Shown: positions 7,618 through 15,785 of the stretch, one piece after another
Position numbering within the stretch: position 1 is the stretch's first letter
How the letters are laid out: the number at the start of each line of letters is the position of its first letter
Source: Bog-756 sp963769905
GTDB taxonomy: Bacteria > Actinomycetota > Acidimicrobiia > Acidimicrobiales > RAAP-2
DNA length: 64,000 nt
Assembly: GCA_963769905.1 (NCBI GenBank)
Contig: CAVYNG010000002.1
Span: 186,001 to 250,000, forward strand
Reading direction: 5' to 3'
Made by a program: the position numbers and the translations under genes
The notes under the pieces: model-generated
Seen by the model: only the letters and a program-made list of their open reading frames with translations
The model's database searches: none
Told to the model about the DNA's origin: nothing

Positions 7618-9158
7618 GACCCTCCCCGCGGCGGAGTCGTCGCGAGGGAGGGTTCGCGTGCAGTGCCTCGGCCGCGAGGGGGCCGCCCGCTCTTCCCACT
7701 CTTCGCGCTGTTCGCGGTCGCGGGTTTTCGCGCGCCTCCGCCGGCGCTCCCGTCGGAGACCGGACAGAGGCCGAGGCGCCTCCCGAGATCGGAACGGAGC
7801 ACGCCGTCGGGGTCCACTCGTCCGCGTACCGCGAGCCATTCGTCGAGGCGCGGGTACATGGCGCGGAAGGTGGCCGGCGCGACGCGCGAGTCCTTGGCGA
7901 GGTACACGCGCCCGCCGGCCTCGACGACCTCTGCGTCGAGTTCATCGAGGAGTCGGCCGAGCCCGCCGGCGCCGACCGGGAGGTCGAGCGCGAGCGTCCA
8001 TCCGGCCATCGGGAACGAGAGCGGCCCGGGGTCGGCAGGCCCGAAGCGCTTGAGCACGGCGAGGAAGGAGGCGAGACGTTCGCGGCTGAGCCGCTCGATC
8101 ACCGTGCGGACGGTCTCGGCTCGGTCGAAGGGCACCACGAACTGGTACTGCAAGAACCCCCTCCTCCCGTAGAGACGGTTCCACTCCGCGACGCCGTCGA
8201 GCGGGTGGAAGAAGCTCGCCATGTGCTCGGGTCGCGCGACCTCGTGGGCGGGCGCCTTTCGGTACCAGGCCTCGTTGAACGCGGCGACTGTGACCGGGTT
8301 GAGGAGACCGCTCGGTGGGGTCAGCGGGATCCGGGCCAGGGAACGCGGCGCAAAGGAGCGCGCTCGGGCCGGGTCGTTCCGCAGCCGACGGGGAAGGTCC
8401 TCGAGCCGTGCATGGTGGCCGCGGGTGAGTACCGAGCGGCCGAGCCGGCTCCCCGTCGCCTGACAGTCGATCCAGGCCACCGAGTAGCGGTAGGACCCGT
8501 CACCGCGCTCCATCATCTCCATCACGCTGTCGAGGTCGGGCGCGCGGTCGGTGTCCACCAGCAGGTAGCTGCTCTCGACGGGGATCATCTGGATCGTCGC
8601 GTCGGTGACCACCCCGGTCAGCCCCATCCCGCCGGCGGTGGCCCAGAAGAGCTCCGGGTCCGACTCGGGGGAGAGGTCGACGGTGCCTGTCGGTGTCACC
8701 AGGGTCGTCCGGGCGACGTGCGAGCAGAAGCCACCGTCGACGTGGTGGTTCTTTCCATGGATGTCCGCGGCGATCGCCCCCCCGACCGTCACCTGTCGGG
8801 TACCGGGTGTGACCGGTACGAACCAGCCGTGCGGCACCAGCCGTCGCATCAAGGTCTCGAGGCTCACCCCGGTTCCCACCGTCACCCGACCGCGCTCGAG
8901 GTCGGCGCCGTAGATCGAGTCGAGACCGGTCGCGTCGAGCACGCTGCCCCCTGCGTTCTGGGCGGCGTCGCCGTAGCTCCGTCCGAGCCCGCGGGCGATG
9001 ATCCCGCGCCCCGCGAGATGCGGCGGGGGCTTGGCGGATTCGGCGAGTACGGATGCGACCGACGACGGCTCGACCACGCGGACGACGTCCGCCGCGCTCG
9101 GCGATGTGCGTCCCCAGCCGGTGAGCAGGGCCCGCCGATGCGTCTCTCCGGCACTCAC
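7614..9158 (-). CDS. dprE1: decaprenylphospho-beta-D-ribose 2-oxidase
   Basis: This is an FAD-dependent oxidase of the vanillyl-alcohol oxidase fold that makes the keto intermediate of decaprenyl-phosphoryl-arabinose synthesis. It has the FAD loop ARGLGRSYGDAAQN (residues 55-68), VPVTPGTRQVTVGGAIA, HGKNHH, FLQYQFVVP and the AKDSR motif with the conserved lysine (K422). The residue equivalent to the benzothiazinone-target cysteine (MAGWNICVD in M. tuberculosis, from memory) is alanine here: MAGWTLALD, A390. The protein has 514 aa, about 50 longer than the mycobacterial enzyme, because of a Gly/Ser/Arg-rich tail (residues about 466-514). GTG 9158 overlaps the ubiA stop. Confidence 0.94.
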   Translation of the reverse strand: MSAGETHRRALLTGWGRTSPSAADVVRVVEPSSVASVLAESAKPPPHLAGRGIIARGLGRSYGDAAQNAGGSVLDATGLDSIYGADLERGRVTVGTGVSLETLMRRLVPHGWFVPVTPGTRQVTVGGAIAADIHGKNHHVDGGFCSHVARTTLVTPTGTVDLSPESDPELFWATAGGMGLTGVVTDATIQMIPVESSYLLVDTDRAPDLDSVMEMMERGDGSYRYSVAWIDCQATGSRLGRSVLTRGHHARLEDLPRRLRNDPARARSFAPRSLARIPLTPPSGLLNPVTVAAFNEAWYRKAPAHEVARPEHMASFFHPLDGVAEWNRLYGRRGFLQYQFVVPFDRAETVRTVIERLSRERLASFLAVLKRFGPADPGPLSFPMAGWTLALDLPVGAGGLGRLLDELDAEVVEAGGRVYLAKDSRVAPATFRAMYPRLDEWLAVRGRVDPDGVLRSDLGRRLGLCPVSDGSAGGGARKPATANSAKSGKSGRPPRGRGTAREPSLATTPPRGGS

Positions 9159-10117
9159 CGTGCGTACGCGCCGACCGCAAACAACCCGATCCAGCACACG
9201 CCGTAGAGCTGGAGTCGGTGGTCATGCAGAGCGAGGTCCTCGGGCGCCGCGCCGCGGCCGGAGTCGAGGATCCGCAGCACGTGCAGGAGTGCGACGACGA
9301 AGGGCACGATGCTCAGTTCGAACCAGATGGGGTGGTGGCCCGGGTGCACCTGGCTCGCCCGCTCGAAGGCCCAGAGGCAGTAGGCAGTCACCGTCACCGC
9401 GGCCGAGAGCGTCCAGACCGACCGAAGATAGGAGGAGGTGTACGAGGCGAGCGTCTGGCGGACGGTCGCATGGTCGGTGTGGTTGTCGTCGAGGAGTTGC
9501 TTCTCACCGGCCCGTTTGCCGGTCACGACGAGGAGGGATCCGAACGACGCGACGATGAGGAACCAGTTGGAGAGCGGCACGTTGGTCGCGACGCCGCCGG
9601 CGATCGCCCGCAGGACGAACCCGGCGCTCACTGCGACCAGATCGAGCACCGGTTCGTGCTTGAGCTCCAAGGAGTAGGCGATGTTGACCGCGACGTATAC
9701 CGCCATGACCACTCCGAGATGCCACCCCGCCAGTAGGTCCGCCGCCACCAGCGAAGCGGCCATCAGCAGGGCACCGACGGTCAGCGCGAGAGGGATCGGG
9801 ACCGCGCCTGCCGCGACCGGTCGGGACCGCTTGACCGGATGCCGGCGATCGGCGTCGACGTCGATCACGTCGTTGATGAAGTAGGTGCCCGACGCCGCGA
9901 GGCAGAAGATGCCGAAGGCGGCGGCACTGCGCCAGAAGACGGTCCAGTGGAGCAGCACCCCCGCGGCGCCGGGCGCGACGAAGACCAGCAGGTTCTTGAT
10001 CCACTGGCGCGGCCGAGCCAGTCGGAGGAGGCCGGTCGTAACCGACAGATCCGCCCGGCCGGGTGGTTCGGCGGCCCGTCCCTCGGGTGTGTCCACAGCC
10101 TCGGCCGAAGTGGTCAC
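9155..10117 (-). CDS. ubiA: decaprenyl-phosphate phosphoribosyltransferase (UbiA family)
   Basis: This polytopic UbiA-superfamily prenyltransferase should transfer phosphoribose from PRPP to decaprenyl phosphate, the first step toward the arabinose donor. The first Asp-rich motif is NDVIDVDADRRHPVK, followed by RPVAAGAVP, and several hydrophobic segments span the 320 aa. A cytoplasmic N-terminus of about 35 residues precedes the first helix. Assignment to DPPR synthase rather than a quinone prenyltransferase rests on the directly coupled dprE1 and dprE2 genes and on LARPRQWIKNLLVF, typical of the Rv3806c family. It is the first gene of the operon and faces a divergent membrane-protein gene across 158 bp. 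Confidence 0.92.
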   Translation of the reverse strand: MTTSAEAVDTPEGRAAEPPGRADLSVTTGLLRLARPRQWIKNLLVFVAPGAAGVLLHWTVFWRSAAAFGIFCLAASGTYFINDVIDVDADRRHPVKRSRPVAAGAVPIPLALTVGALLMAASLVAADLLAGWHLGVVMAVYVAVNIAYSLELKHEPVLDLVAVSAGFVLRAIAGGVATNVPLSNWFLIVASFGSLLVVTGKRAGEKQLLDDNHTDHATVRQTLASYTSSYLRSVWTLSAAVTVTAYCLWAFERASQVHPGHHPIWFELSIVPFVVALLHVLRILDSGRGAAPEDLALHDHRLQLYGVCWIGLFAVGAYAR

Positions 10118-10260
10118 GGTCTCCTCGGTGATCGAATCGGGGGGCTTGCCCCTGAGCGTGCTGTCGCCTGCGTCGGCGGGTCCCTGCAGGTCCCAGGGTA
10201 GAGCGTCACCGGTCGCGGGGGAGGATGCCTGCGGTCCCGCCTCCCTGTGGGGAGCCCCGT

Positions 10261-10266
10261 TAGGTT
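10261..10266 (+). promoter_or_regulatory. -10-like element TAGGTT
   Basis: TAGGTT ends 9 nt before the ATG at 10276 of the polytopic membrane protein. The position fits a -10 box for a leaderless or nearly leaderless transcript. No clear -35 is visible. Confidence 0.4.
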
Positions 10267-10275
10267 GAGCCGACG

Positions 10276-12168
10276 ATGGACGACGAGGCGGCGTTCGCCG
10301 GGCGAGGCTCCTCAGCGGTCTGGACGGGTCTCCTGATTGCCGTCGGGTACCTCGCCCTCGCGGTCGGCGTCTATTGGAACGTCTGGACCAGCCACCCGAC
10401 GACCGTGACCCAACCGGGAGGCGACCAGTTCTCGAACATGTGGTTCCTCCAGTGGCTTCCCTTCGCCCTCGCGCACGCGCACAATCCCTTCTTCTCCAAC
10501 TTCGCGAACTACCCGTTCGGGGTCAACCTCCTCACCAACACCAGCTCGCTCTTCCTCGGGACTCTTCTCTCCCCGGTGACGGTTGCGTGGGGTCCGGTGG
10601 CCGCGTTCAACACGGTGAGCACGCTCGCGCTCGCCGCTTCCGCCGGTGCGGGCTGTCTCTTCGTCCGCGAGTGGACGGCGTGGCGCCCGGCAGCGTTCGT
10701 CGGAGGCCTCCTCTACGGGTTCGGCCCTTATGCCATGGCTCAGAGCAACGCCGGCCACACCAATCTCACCTTCGTGGTCTTCCCGCCGTTGATCCTGTTG
10801 GTGGCTTCCCGCATCGTCGTCGTGCAGCGGGGCCGGGCGGCGGCGTGGGGGATCGCGCTCGGCCTGCTCGTGACCGCCCAGTTCTTCGTCGCGACGGAGG
10901 TCCTCGCGTCGACGATCGTGCTCGCCGTCATCGGCGTCCTGGTGGTGGCAGTGGTCGGCAGACGAAGCCTGAGGACGCATCTGCGGTTCGCGTTAGTGGC
11001 AGGTGCCTGGGCGCTCGGGATCGCCGTCGTGCTCCTCGCCTACCCGGTGTGGTTCGCGCTGGCCGGCCCCGGCCACATCAGCGGACCGATCCAGCTGGTG
11101 CCCCAGGGTTACCGGGCGGACCTCCTCGGGGCCGTCGTCCCCGACTCGATCCAACGCTTCGCCCCTTCTCACCTCGCCCGTATCGCGGCCAACTTCGCGA
11201 ACAGCCCGAGCGAGAACGGCTCCTATCTCGGGATCACCCTGCTCGTGATCCTCCTGATCGGTGTCGTCGCGCTCTGGCGACGGTCGGCGGTCGTGCGGGT
11301 GGGGTCGACTCTGGCCCTGTCGGCCTTCGTCCTCTCGCTCGGGGCGGGCCTCGTCGTGACCGGCCGGCCGGGTGCGGTGGCCACCGGCTTCCCCCTGCCC
11401 GAGCGGGTCCTTACCAAGCTCCCGGTGCTCGCCAACACGATCCCGGCCCGCTACTCGCTGTTCGTCGGGCTGTTCGCCGCGCTCCTGCTCGGCGTCATCC
11501 TCGACCGGCTCCACCGGTTCCTCGGGACCCGGCCGTCCGGCGCGCATCGACGTCACCGCCCGAGGGGGGGCGGCCAGAGTGGCAGAGCCCTCCTGCTCCC
11601 GGCAGTGGTGGCGGCGGTCGCGTTGGTCCCGCTCTGGCCCGCGGCGCCCTTCACCGCGGTGGGCCCGGTCGGAACCCCTCGCTATTTCACCTCGACGGCG
11701 GTCGAGCGGATCCCGTCGGGGAGCATCGCGGTGCTCTACCCCTACTCGACCTCGCCCACACCGGACGCGCAGGCCTGGCAGGCGGTCTCCTCCCTCCACT
11801 TCCGGATGCCCGGGGGCTACTTTCTCGTCCCCGGGCCCGACGGCCGGATCGCGTTCTCGCCGCCACTCGGTTACACCCGCGACACCCTCGTCGCGCAGGT
11901 GCTCTACTCACTCTCGGTCGGTGACCCGCCGGCTCTCAGCCCGGGGCTCCGCGCCTCGCTCCTCGCCCAATTGCGGGCGTGGCAGGTCGGAAGTGTCGTG
12001 GCGGTGCCCGCGCGTGGCGCGGATCCCAAAGCCGCGATCGCCTATCTGACCTCGCTGTTCGCTCGCCCGCCGCGATCCGAGGGTGGGGGGACCTATGCCT
12101 GGTACGGCCTTCTCACCACGGTCGCGCCACCTCTGCCGATTGGAGGAGGGAAGACCCCCCAGGGCTAG
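10276..12168 (+). CDS. large polytopic membrane protein, GT-C glycosyltransferase-like
   Basis: The 630-aa protein has about ten hydrophobic helices and a periplasmic-type C-terminal region of about 170 residues. Near the end of the first loop it shows PGGDQFSNMWFLQWLP and, soon after, NPFFSNFANYPFGVNLL. This arrangement, an acidic residue in the first extracytoplasmic loop with aromatic-rich signatures, occurs in actinobacterial proteins annotated as GT-C-like glycosyltransferases that use lipid-linked sugars. Catalysis is not proven from sequence. It is divergent from ubiA-dprE1-dprE2, so a role in arabinan or lipid-linked glycan assembly is an attractive inference. Its TAG stop forms part of the -10-like element of the next gene. 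Confidence 0.72.
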   Translation: MDDEAAFAGRGSSAVWTGLLIAVGYLALAVGVYWNVWTSHPTTVTQPGGDQFSNMWFLQWLPFALAHAHNPFFSNFANYPFGVNLLTNTSSLFLGTLLSPVTVAWGPVAAFNTVSTLALAASAGAGCLFVREWTAWRPAAFVGGLLYGFGPYAMAQSNAGHTNLTFVVFPPLILLVASRIVVVQRGRAAAWGIALGLLVTAQFFVATEVLASTIVLAVIGVLVVAVVGRRSLRTHLRFALVAGAWALGIAVVLLAYPVWFALAGPGHISGPIQLVPQGYRADLLGAVVPDSIQRFAPSHLARIAANFANSPSENGSYLGITLLVILLIGVVALWRRSAVVRVGSTLALSAFVLSLGAGLVVTGRPGAVATGFPLPERVLTKLPVLANTIPARYSLFVGLFAALLLGVILDRLHRFLGTRPSGAHRRHRPRGGGQSGRALLLPAVVAAVALVPLWPAAPFTAVGPVGTPRYFTSTAVERIPSGSIAVLYPYSTSPTPDAQAWQAVSSLHFRMPGGYFLVPGPDGRIAFSPPLGYTRDTLVAQVLYSLSVGDPPALSPGLRASLLAQLRAWQVGSVVAVPARGADPKAAIAYLTSLFARPPRSEGGGTYAWYGLLTTVAPPLPIGGGKTPQG

Positions 12169-12171
12169 TAT
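12166..12171 (+). promoter_or_regulatory. -10-like element TAGTAT
   Basis: TAGTAT lies 8 nt before the GTG at 12180. Its first three bases are also the stop codon of the preceding membrane-protein gene, so the two genes abut with the promoter built into the stop. Confidence 0.4.
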
Positions 12172-12179
12172 TCCGCTCC

Positions 12180-12593
12180 GTGAAGCGCCCGTACCGCGTG
12201 GTCGTCGCCAAGCCCGGGCTCGACGGACACGACCGTGGGGCGAAGGTCATCGCCCGGGCCTTACGGGATGCCGGGTTCGAGGTCATCTACACGGGCCTGC
12301 ACCAGACGGCGGAGCAGGTGGTCCAGGCGGTGGTCCAGGAGGACGCCGACGCGGTCGGTCTCTCCTTGCTCTCGGGAGCCCACCTCACCCTCGTTCCCCG
12401 TGTGATCAAGGGTCTCGCCGAGCAGGGACGCGCCGACGTACTGGTGCTGGTCGGAGGGATCATCCCCGAGGCGGACATCCCGGTCCTGAAGGACCTCGGG
12501 GTTGCGGAGGTGTTCACCCCGGGGGCGCCGCTGCCGGCCATCGGGGAGTGGCTCGCCGACGCGCTCGACGAGCGGGAGAGCGGCGTGGCCTGA
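12180..12593 (+). CDS. stand-alone cobalamin (B12)-binding domain protein, methylmalonyl-CoA mutase C-terminal type
   Basis: The 137-aa protein is a single Rossmann-like B12-binding domain. The base-off/His-on motif is present as GLDGHDRG near the N-terminus, followed by EVIYTGLHQTAEQVV, VGLSLLSGAH and the G-rich turn VLVGGIIPEADI, all typical of the small domain of methylmalonyl-CoA mutases. No catalytic mutase subunit is seen in the window, so its partner must be encoded elsewhere. Alternatively it is a free B12-domain subunit, as in multi-subunit acyl-CoA mutases. GTG 12180 gives a start directly before the conserved RPYRVVVAKPG strand. Confidence 0.85.
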   Translation: MKRPYRVVVAKPGLDGHDRGAKVIARALRDAGFEVIYTGLHQTAEQVVQAVVQEDADAVGLSLLSGAHLTLVPRVIKGLAEQGRADVLVLVGGIIPEADIPVLKDLGVAEVFTPGAPLPAIGEWLADALDERESGVA

Positions 12594-12710
12594 CCGGCGT
12601 GCCGACCGGGACGGGCCTGTCACCCGACCCGCGGCCGGCGAGGAAGCAGGTGGGGCACGCTTCACCGGCATTCAGGGACCTTCGGCCGACGCGACCCTCC
12701 ACTCACCGGC

Positions 12711-12742
12711 GACCCGGGGACCCGGGGACCCGGGGACCCGGG
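12711..12742. repeat. four tandem copies of GACCCGGG
   Basis: Four perfect 8-bp units are followed by GACAGG, between the B12-domain gene and sucC. The repeat contains SmaI-like CCCGGG cores and could form alternative hairpins in the sucC leader. The rest of the 212-bp gap is purine-rich (GACAGAGA-type) up to the sucC ribosome site and holds no gene. Confidence 0.85.
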
Positions 12743-12805
12743 GACAGGCTCGGGCAGGACCGACAGAGAAGAACGACAGAGAGAGAACAGAGAGGAACGG
12801 ATCCG

Positions 12806-13954
12806 GTGGATCTCTTCGAGTACCAGGGGAAGCAGTACTTCGCCCGGTTCGGCATCCCCATCTCCAAAGGTGGGGTCGCCGACACGGTCGAGGAGGCAGT
12901 CGAGCAGGCGAGCACCGCGGGCTACCCGGTGGTGGTCAAGGCCCAGGTGAAAGTCGGCGGCCGCGGCAAGGCCGGCGGGGTGAAGCTAGCGGCGGACGAG
13001 GCCGAGCTCCGAACGCACGCCTCGAACATCCTCGGGCTCGACATCAAGGGCCACGTGGTCAAGCGGCTCTGGATCGAGCATGCCTCCGACATCGCCCGTG
13101 AGTACTACGCGAGCTTCACCCTCGATCGGAGCGCGAAGAAGCACCTTGGCATGCTCTCCGCCGAAGGCGGCGTCGAGATCGAGGAGGTGGCCGTGACCAA
13201 CCCGGACGCGATCGCCGTCCTCCATGTCGATCCGGTCGACGGCCTGAGTCTCGACGACGCACGCCGGTGGGTCGAGCGGGCCTCGCTCGACGAGTCGGCG
13301 CGGGACCAGGCGGCGGAGCTGCTCGTCAAGCTCTACGAGTGCTACACGAAGGGCGACTGCGACCTCGCCGAGGTCAACCCGCTCATCCTCACCCCCGAAG
13401 GGCGGGTACACGCCCTCGATGCCAAGATCACCCTCGACGACAACGCGGCGTTCCGCCATCCCGAGTGGGAGGAGTTCGCAGGAAGCGACGTCGAGGACGA
13501 GCGGGAGGCCCGTGCGAAGGAACGGGGGCTCAACTACATCGGCCTCGACGGCACGGTCGGGATCATCGCCAACGGAGCAGGGCTGGCGATGAGCACCCTC
13601 GACGTCGTCAACCAGTGCGGTGGTTCGGCCGCCAACTTCCTCGACATCGGCGGCGGAGCGAACGCCGACGTGATGGCTGCCGCCCTCGAAGTGATCAACT
13701 CCGACCCGAAGGTACGGTCGATCCTGGTCAACATCTTCGGGGGGATCACCCGGGTCGACGAGGTGGCGAACGGGGTGCTCGGCGCCGTCGGCAAGGTGGA
13801 CATCACCTCACCCATCGTGCTCCGGCTCGACGGCACCAACGCCGTCGCCGGCCGCGAGATCCTCGCCCCCCACCTCTCCGACCGGCTGGTCGCCGAGCCG
13901 ACCATGCTCGACGCGGCTCGCCGGGCGGTCGCTTTCGCAGGAGGACGGTCATGA
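12806..13954 (+). CDS. sucC: succinyl-CoA synthetase (ADP-forming) beta subunit
   Basis: This is the beta subunit of the TCA-cycle ligase that interconverts succinyl-CoA and succinate with substrate-level phosphorylation. The N-terminal ATP-grasp domain begins LFEYQGKQYFARFG and has VGGRGKAGGVKLA; CDLAEVNPLI supplies metal ligands. The CoA-ligase-like C-terminal domain contains FLDIGGGAN and NIFGGITR. The length of 382 aa is normal. GTG 12806 follows GAGAGAGGAACG, a reasonable ribosome site. The stop overlaps sucD as ATGA. The same two-gene order is common in bacteria. Confidence 0.96.
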   Translation: MDLFEYQGKQYFARFGIPISKGGVADTVEEAVEQASTAGYPVVVKAQVKVGGRGKAGGVKLAADEAELRTHASNILGLDIKGHVVKRLWIEHASDIAREYYASFTLDRSAKKHLGMLSAEGGVEIEEVAVTNPDAIAVLHVDPVDGLSLDDARRWVERASLDESARDQAAELLVKLYECYTKGDCDLAEVNPLILTPEGRVHALDAKITLDDNAAFRHPEWEEFAGSDVEDEREARAKERGLNYIGLDGTVGIIANGAGLAMSTLDVVNQCGGSAANFLDIGGGANADVMAAALEVINSDPKVRSILVNIFGGITRVDEVANGVLGAVGKVDITSPIVLRLDGTNAVAGREILAPHLSDRLVAEPTMLDAARRAVAFAGGRS

Positions 13955-14841
13955 GCATCTTCGTCGACGAAAGCACTCGGGTGGTCGTCCAGGGCATCAG
14001 CCCGACGAGCCAGGGTCTGTTCCACGGGCTCCGCAACCGTGCCTACGGCACGAAGGTGGTCGCGGGCACCAACCCCAAGCGAGGTGGCGAGGAGATCGAG
14101 GGGATCCCGGTCTACGCGACCGTCGCCGAGGCGGTGGAAGAGACCGGTGCGAACGCCTCGTTCATCTCGGTGCCACCGAAGTTCGCCGCCGACGCGATCG
14201 TCGAGGCCGCAGCGGCGGGGGTGCCATTCGTGGTGTGCATCACCGAGGGAATCCCCGCCCAGGACGAGGCACTCGCCTACAACCGGCTCGTGCGCGAGTT
14301 CCCCTCCACCCGGCTGCTCGGCCCCAACTGCCCCGGCATCATCTCGCCCGGCAAGTGCAACATCGGCATCACCGCGGGCGACATCGCGATGGCCGGCGGA
14401 CCGGTCGGGATCGTCAGCCGTTCGGGCACGCTCACCTACCAGGCGCTCCACGAGCTCTCCCAGCAGGGAGTCGGCCAGACCACCTGCGTAGGCATCGGCG
14501 GCGATCCGGTCCCCGGCACCAGCTTCATCGACTGCCTGCGTGCCTTCGAGGACGACCCCGACACCCGTGCGGTCATGATGATCGGCGAGATCGGCGGCTC
14601 GGCAGAGGAGGAGGCAGCCGAGTTCATCGCCGCTTCGGTCACCAAACCGGTCGTCTCCTACATCGCCGGCGTGACCGCACCGCCGGGCCGCAAGATGGGC
14701 CACGCGGGTGCGATCATCTCCGGCTCGAAGGGGACCGCCCAGGCCAAGATGGAGGCGCTCGGAGCTGCGGGCGCGACCGTGGCGCTGAATCCGACCGAGG
14801 CCGGCGAGGCCATGGTCGACGTCGTCCGGAAGCTCGACTGA
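13951..14841 (+). CDS. sucD: succinyl-CoA synthetase alpha subunit
   Basis: The alpha subunit binds CoA and carries the phosphorylated histidine. It shows VVQGISPTSQGLFHG at the CoA-binding N-terminus, LLGPNCPGIISPGKCNIGI, and the active-site His in GHAGAIISGSKGTA. The length is 296 aa. ATG 13951 overlaps the sucC stop by 4 bp. Downstream, a HAD phosphatase gene begins at or inside its stop codon without a standard start. Confidence 0.96.
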   Translation: MSIFVDESTRVVVQGISPTSQGLFHGLRNRAYGTKVVAGTNPKRGGEEIEGIPVYATVAEAVEETGANASFISVPPKFAADAIVEAAAAGVPFVVCITEGIPAQDEALAYNRLVREFPSTRLLGPNCPGIISPGKCNIGITAGDIAMAGGPVGIVSRSGTLTYQALHELSQQGVGQTTCVGIGGDPVPGTSFIDCLRAFEDDPDTRAVMMIGEIGGSAEEEAAEFIAASVTKPVVSYIAGVTAPPGRKMGHAGAIISGSKGTAQAKMEALGAAGATVALNPTEAGEAMVDVVRKLD

Positions 14842-15572
14842 GCCGAGAGCTGCCCTCCGCGGCGGCCGAGGTCGACCGACCGGTCGCCGCGGTCATCTTC
14901 GATCTCGACGGCCTGCTGATCGACTCGGAGCCCCTCTGGCGCGAAGCCGAGATCGACGTGTTCGGCTCGCTCGGCCTCCACCTCTCCGAGCAGGAGGTGC
15001 GCCAGACGATGGGGCTGCGCATCGACGACGCGGTTGCCCACTGGTGGGCGCGCTCCCCCTGGGATGGCCCGAGCCGCGAGGAGGTGGGGCGTGCGGTGAC
15101 CGCTCGGGTCGCGGAGCTGGTCGAGCTCCGCGGGACGCCGATGCCGGGAGCGCTCGACGCGGTGGCCACCTGTCGGCGCCTCGGCCTGCCGGTCGCGGTG
15201 TGCTCGGGCTCGTTCGCGAGCGTCGTCGAGGCCGCGCTCAGCCGGCTCGGGATCGCCGAGGAGGTCGCCGTCTGGCACACGGCCGAGTGGGAGCCACACG
15301 GCAAGCCCCATCCCGGTGTCTACCTCACCACCGCGGCGGAGCTCGGGGTCGATGCGCGCGCCTGTCTCGCGGTCGAGGACTCCTTCAACGGGGCGCTTGC
15401 CGCGAAGGCGGCCCGGATGCGGGTCGTCGTGGTGCCGGAGCGCGGCGCGCTCGCCTCCCCGCGCTGGGGGTTCTGCGACCGGCTCCTGACGTCGCTCGAC
15501 GAGTTCGACGAGGCGTTCGTACGCTCGTTCGCCGAGCCGGATCCCCCCACGTTCGGAGGGACAGATCCCTGA
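14838..15572 (+). CDS. HAD-superfamily phosphatase (HxpB/YniC-like) with non-standard start
   Basis: This beta-phosphoglucomutase-like HAD hydrolase has the nucleophile motif IFDLDGLLIDSEPLW, a helical cap, the serine motif VAVCSGSFASV, lysine in EPHGKPHPGVYL and the acidic motif VEDSFNGALAA. It probably dephosphorylates a small sugar phosphate; the substrate is not predictable. The coding frame is open far upstream, but there is no ATG, GTG or TTG in frame between the sucD-overlapping region and the catalytic motif. The best candidate is CTG 14838, which overlaps the sucD stop as CTGA. The family assignment is firm; the start is not. Confidence 0.82.
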   Translation: MSRELPSAAAEVDRPVAAVIFDLDGLLIDSEPLWREAEIDVFGSLGLHLSEQEVRQTMGLRIDDAVAHWWARSPWDGPSREEVGRAVTARVAELVELRGTPMPGALDAVATCRRLGLPVAVCSGSFASVVEAALSRLGIAEEVAVWHTAEWEPHGKPHPGVYLTTAAELGVDARACLAVEDSFNGALAAKAARMRVVVVPERGALASPRWGFCDRLLTSLDEFDEAFVRSFAEPDPPTFGGTDP

Positions 15573-15772
15573 AAATTTCACTTCGGAAACCGGCCGGACA
15601 TGCCGATACTTCTTGCTGCGAGGGGCATTCCCTGGGCAGGGGGACCGAGCGACGTACGGCCCGCACCGGTGGCAGGCCGGTCGGGCTACGTCGCCCGGGT
15701 GGAGCCGAACGAACCCGGCCACACCGCGCCGCGTCGCCCGGCGGCAGGGTCTGGAAAAGCGAGGGCCGCTGC

Positions 15773-15778
15773 TAGCGT
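15773..15778 (+). promoter_or_regulatory. -10-like element TAGCGT
   Basis: TAGCGT lies 7 nt before the GTG of purN at 15786, in a 213-bp gap after the HAD gene. It could drive purN-purH-folD as a leaderless transcript. Confidence 0.35.
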
Positions 15779-15785
15779 CCCGAAC

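Noticed and set aside
12594..12805. Riboswitch (cobalamin type) near the B12 gene
   Set aside because: No B12-box-like conserved sequence or pseudoknot pattern was seen; the gap holds only the 8-bp repeat and a purine-rich leader.
13534..14703. 389-aa minus-strand ORF opposite sucC/sucD
   Set aside because: Shadow of two enzyme genes with unmistakable motifs on the plus strand.
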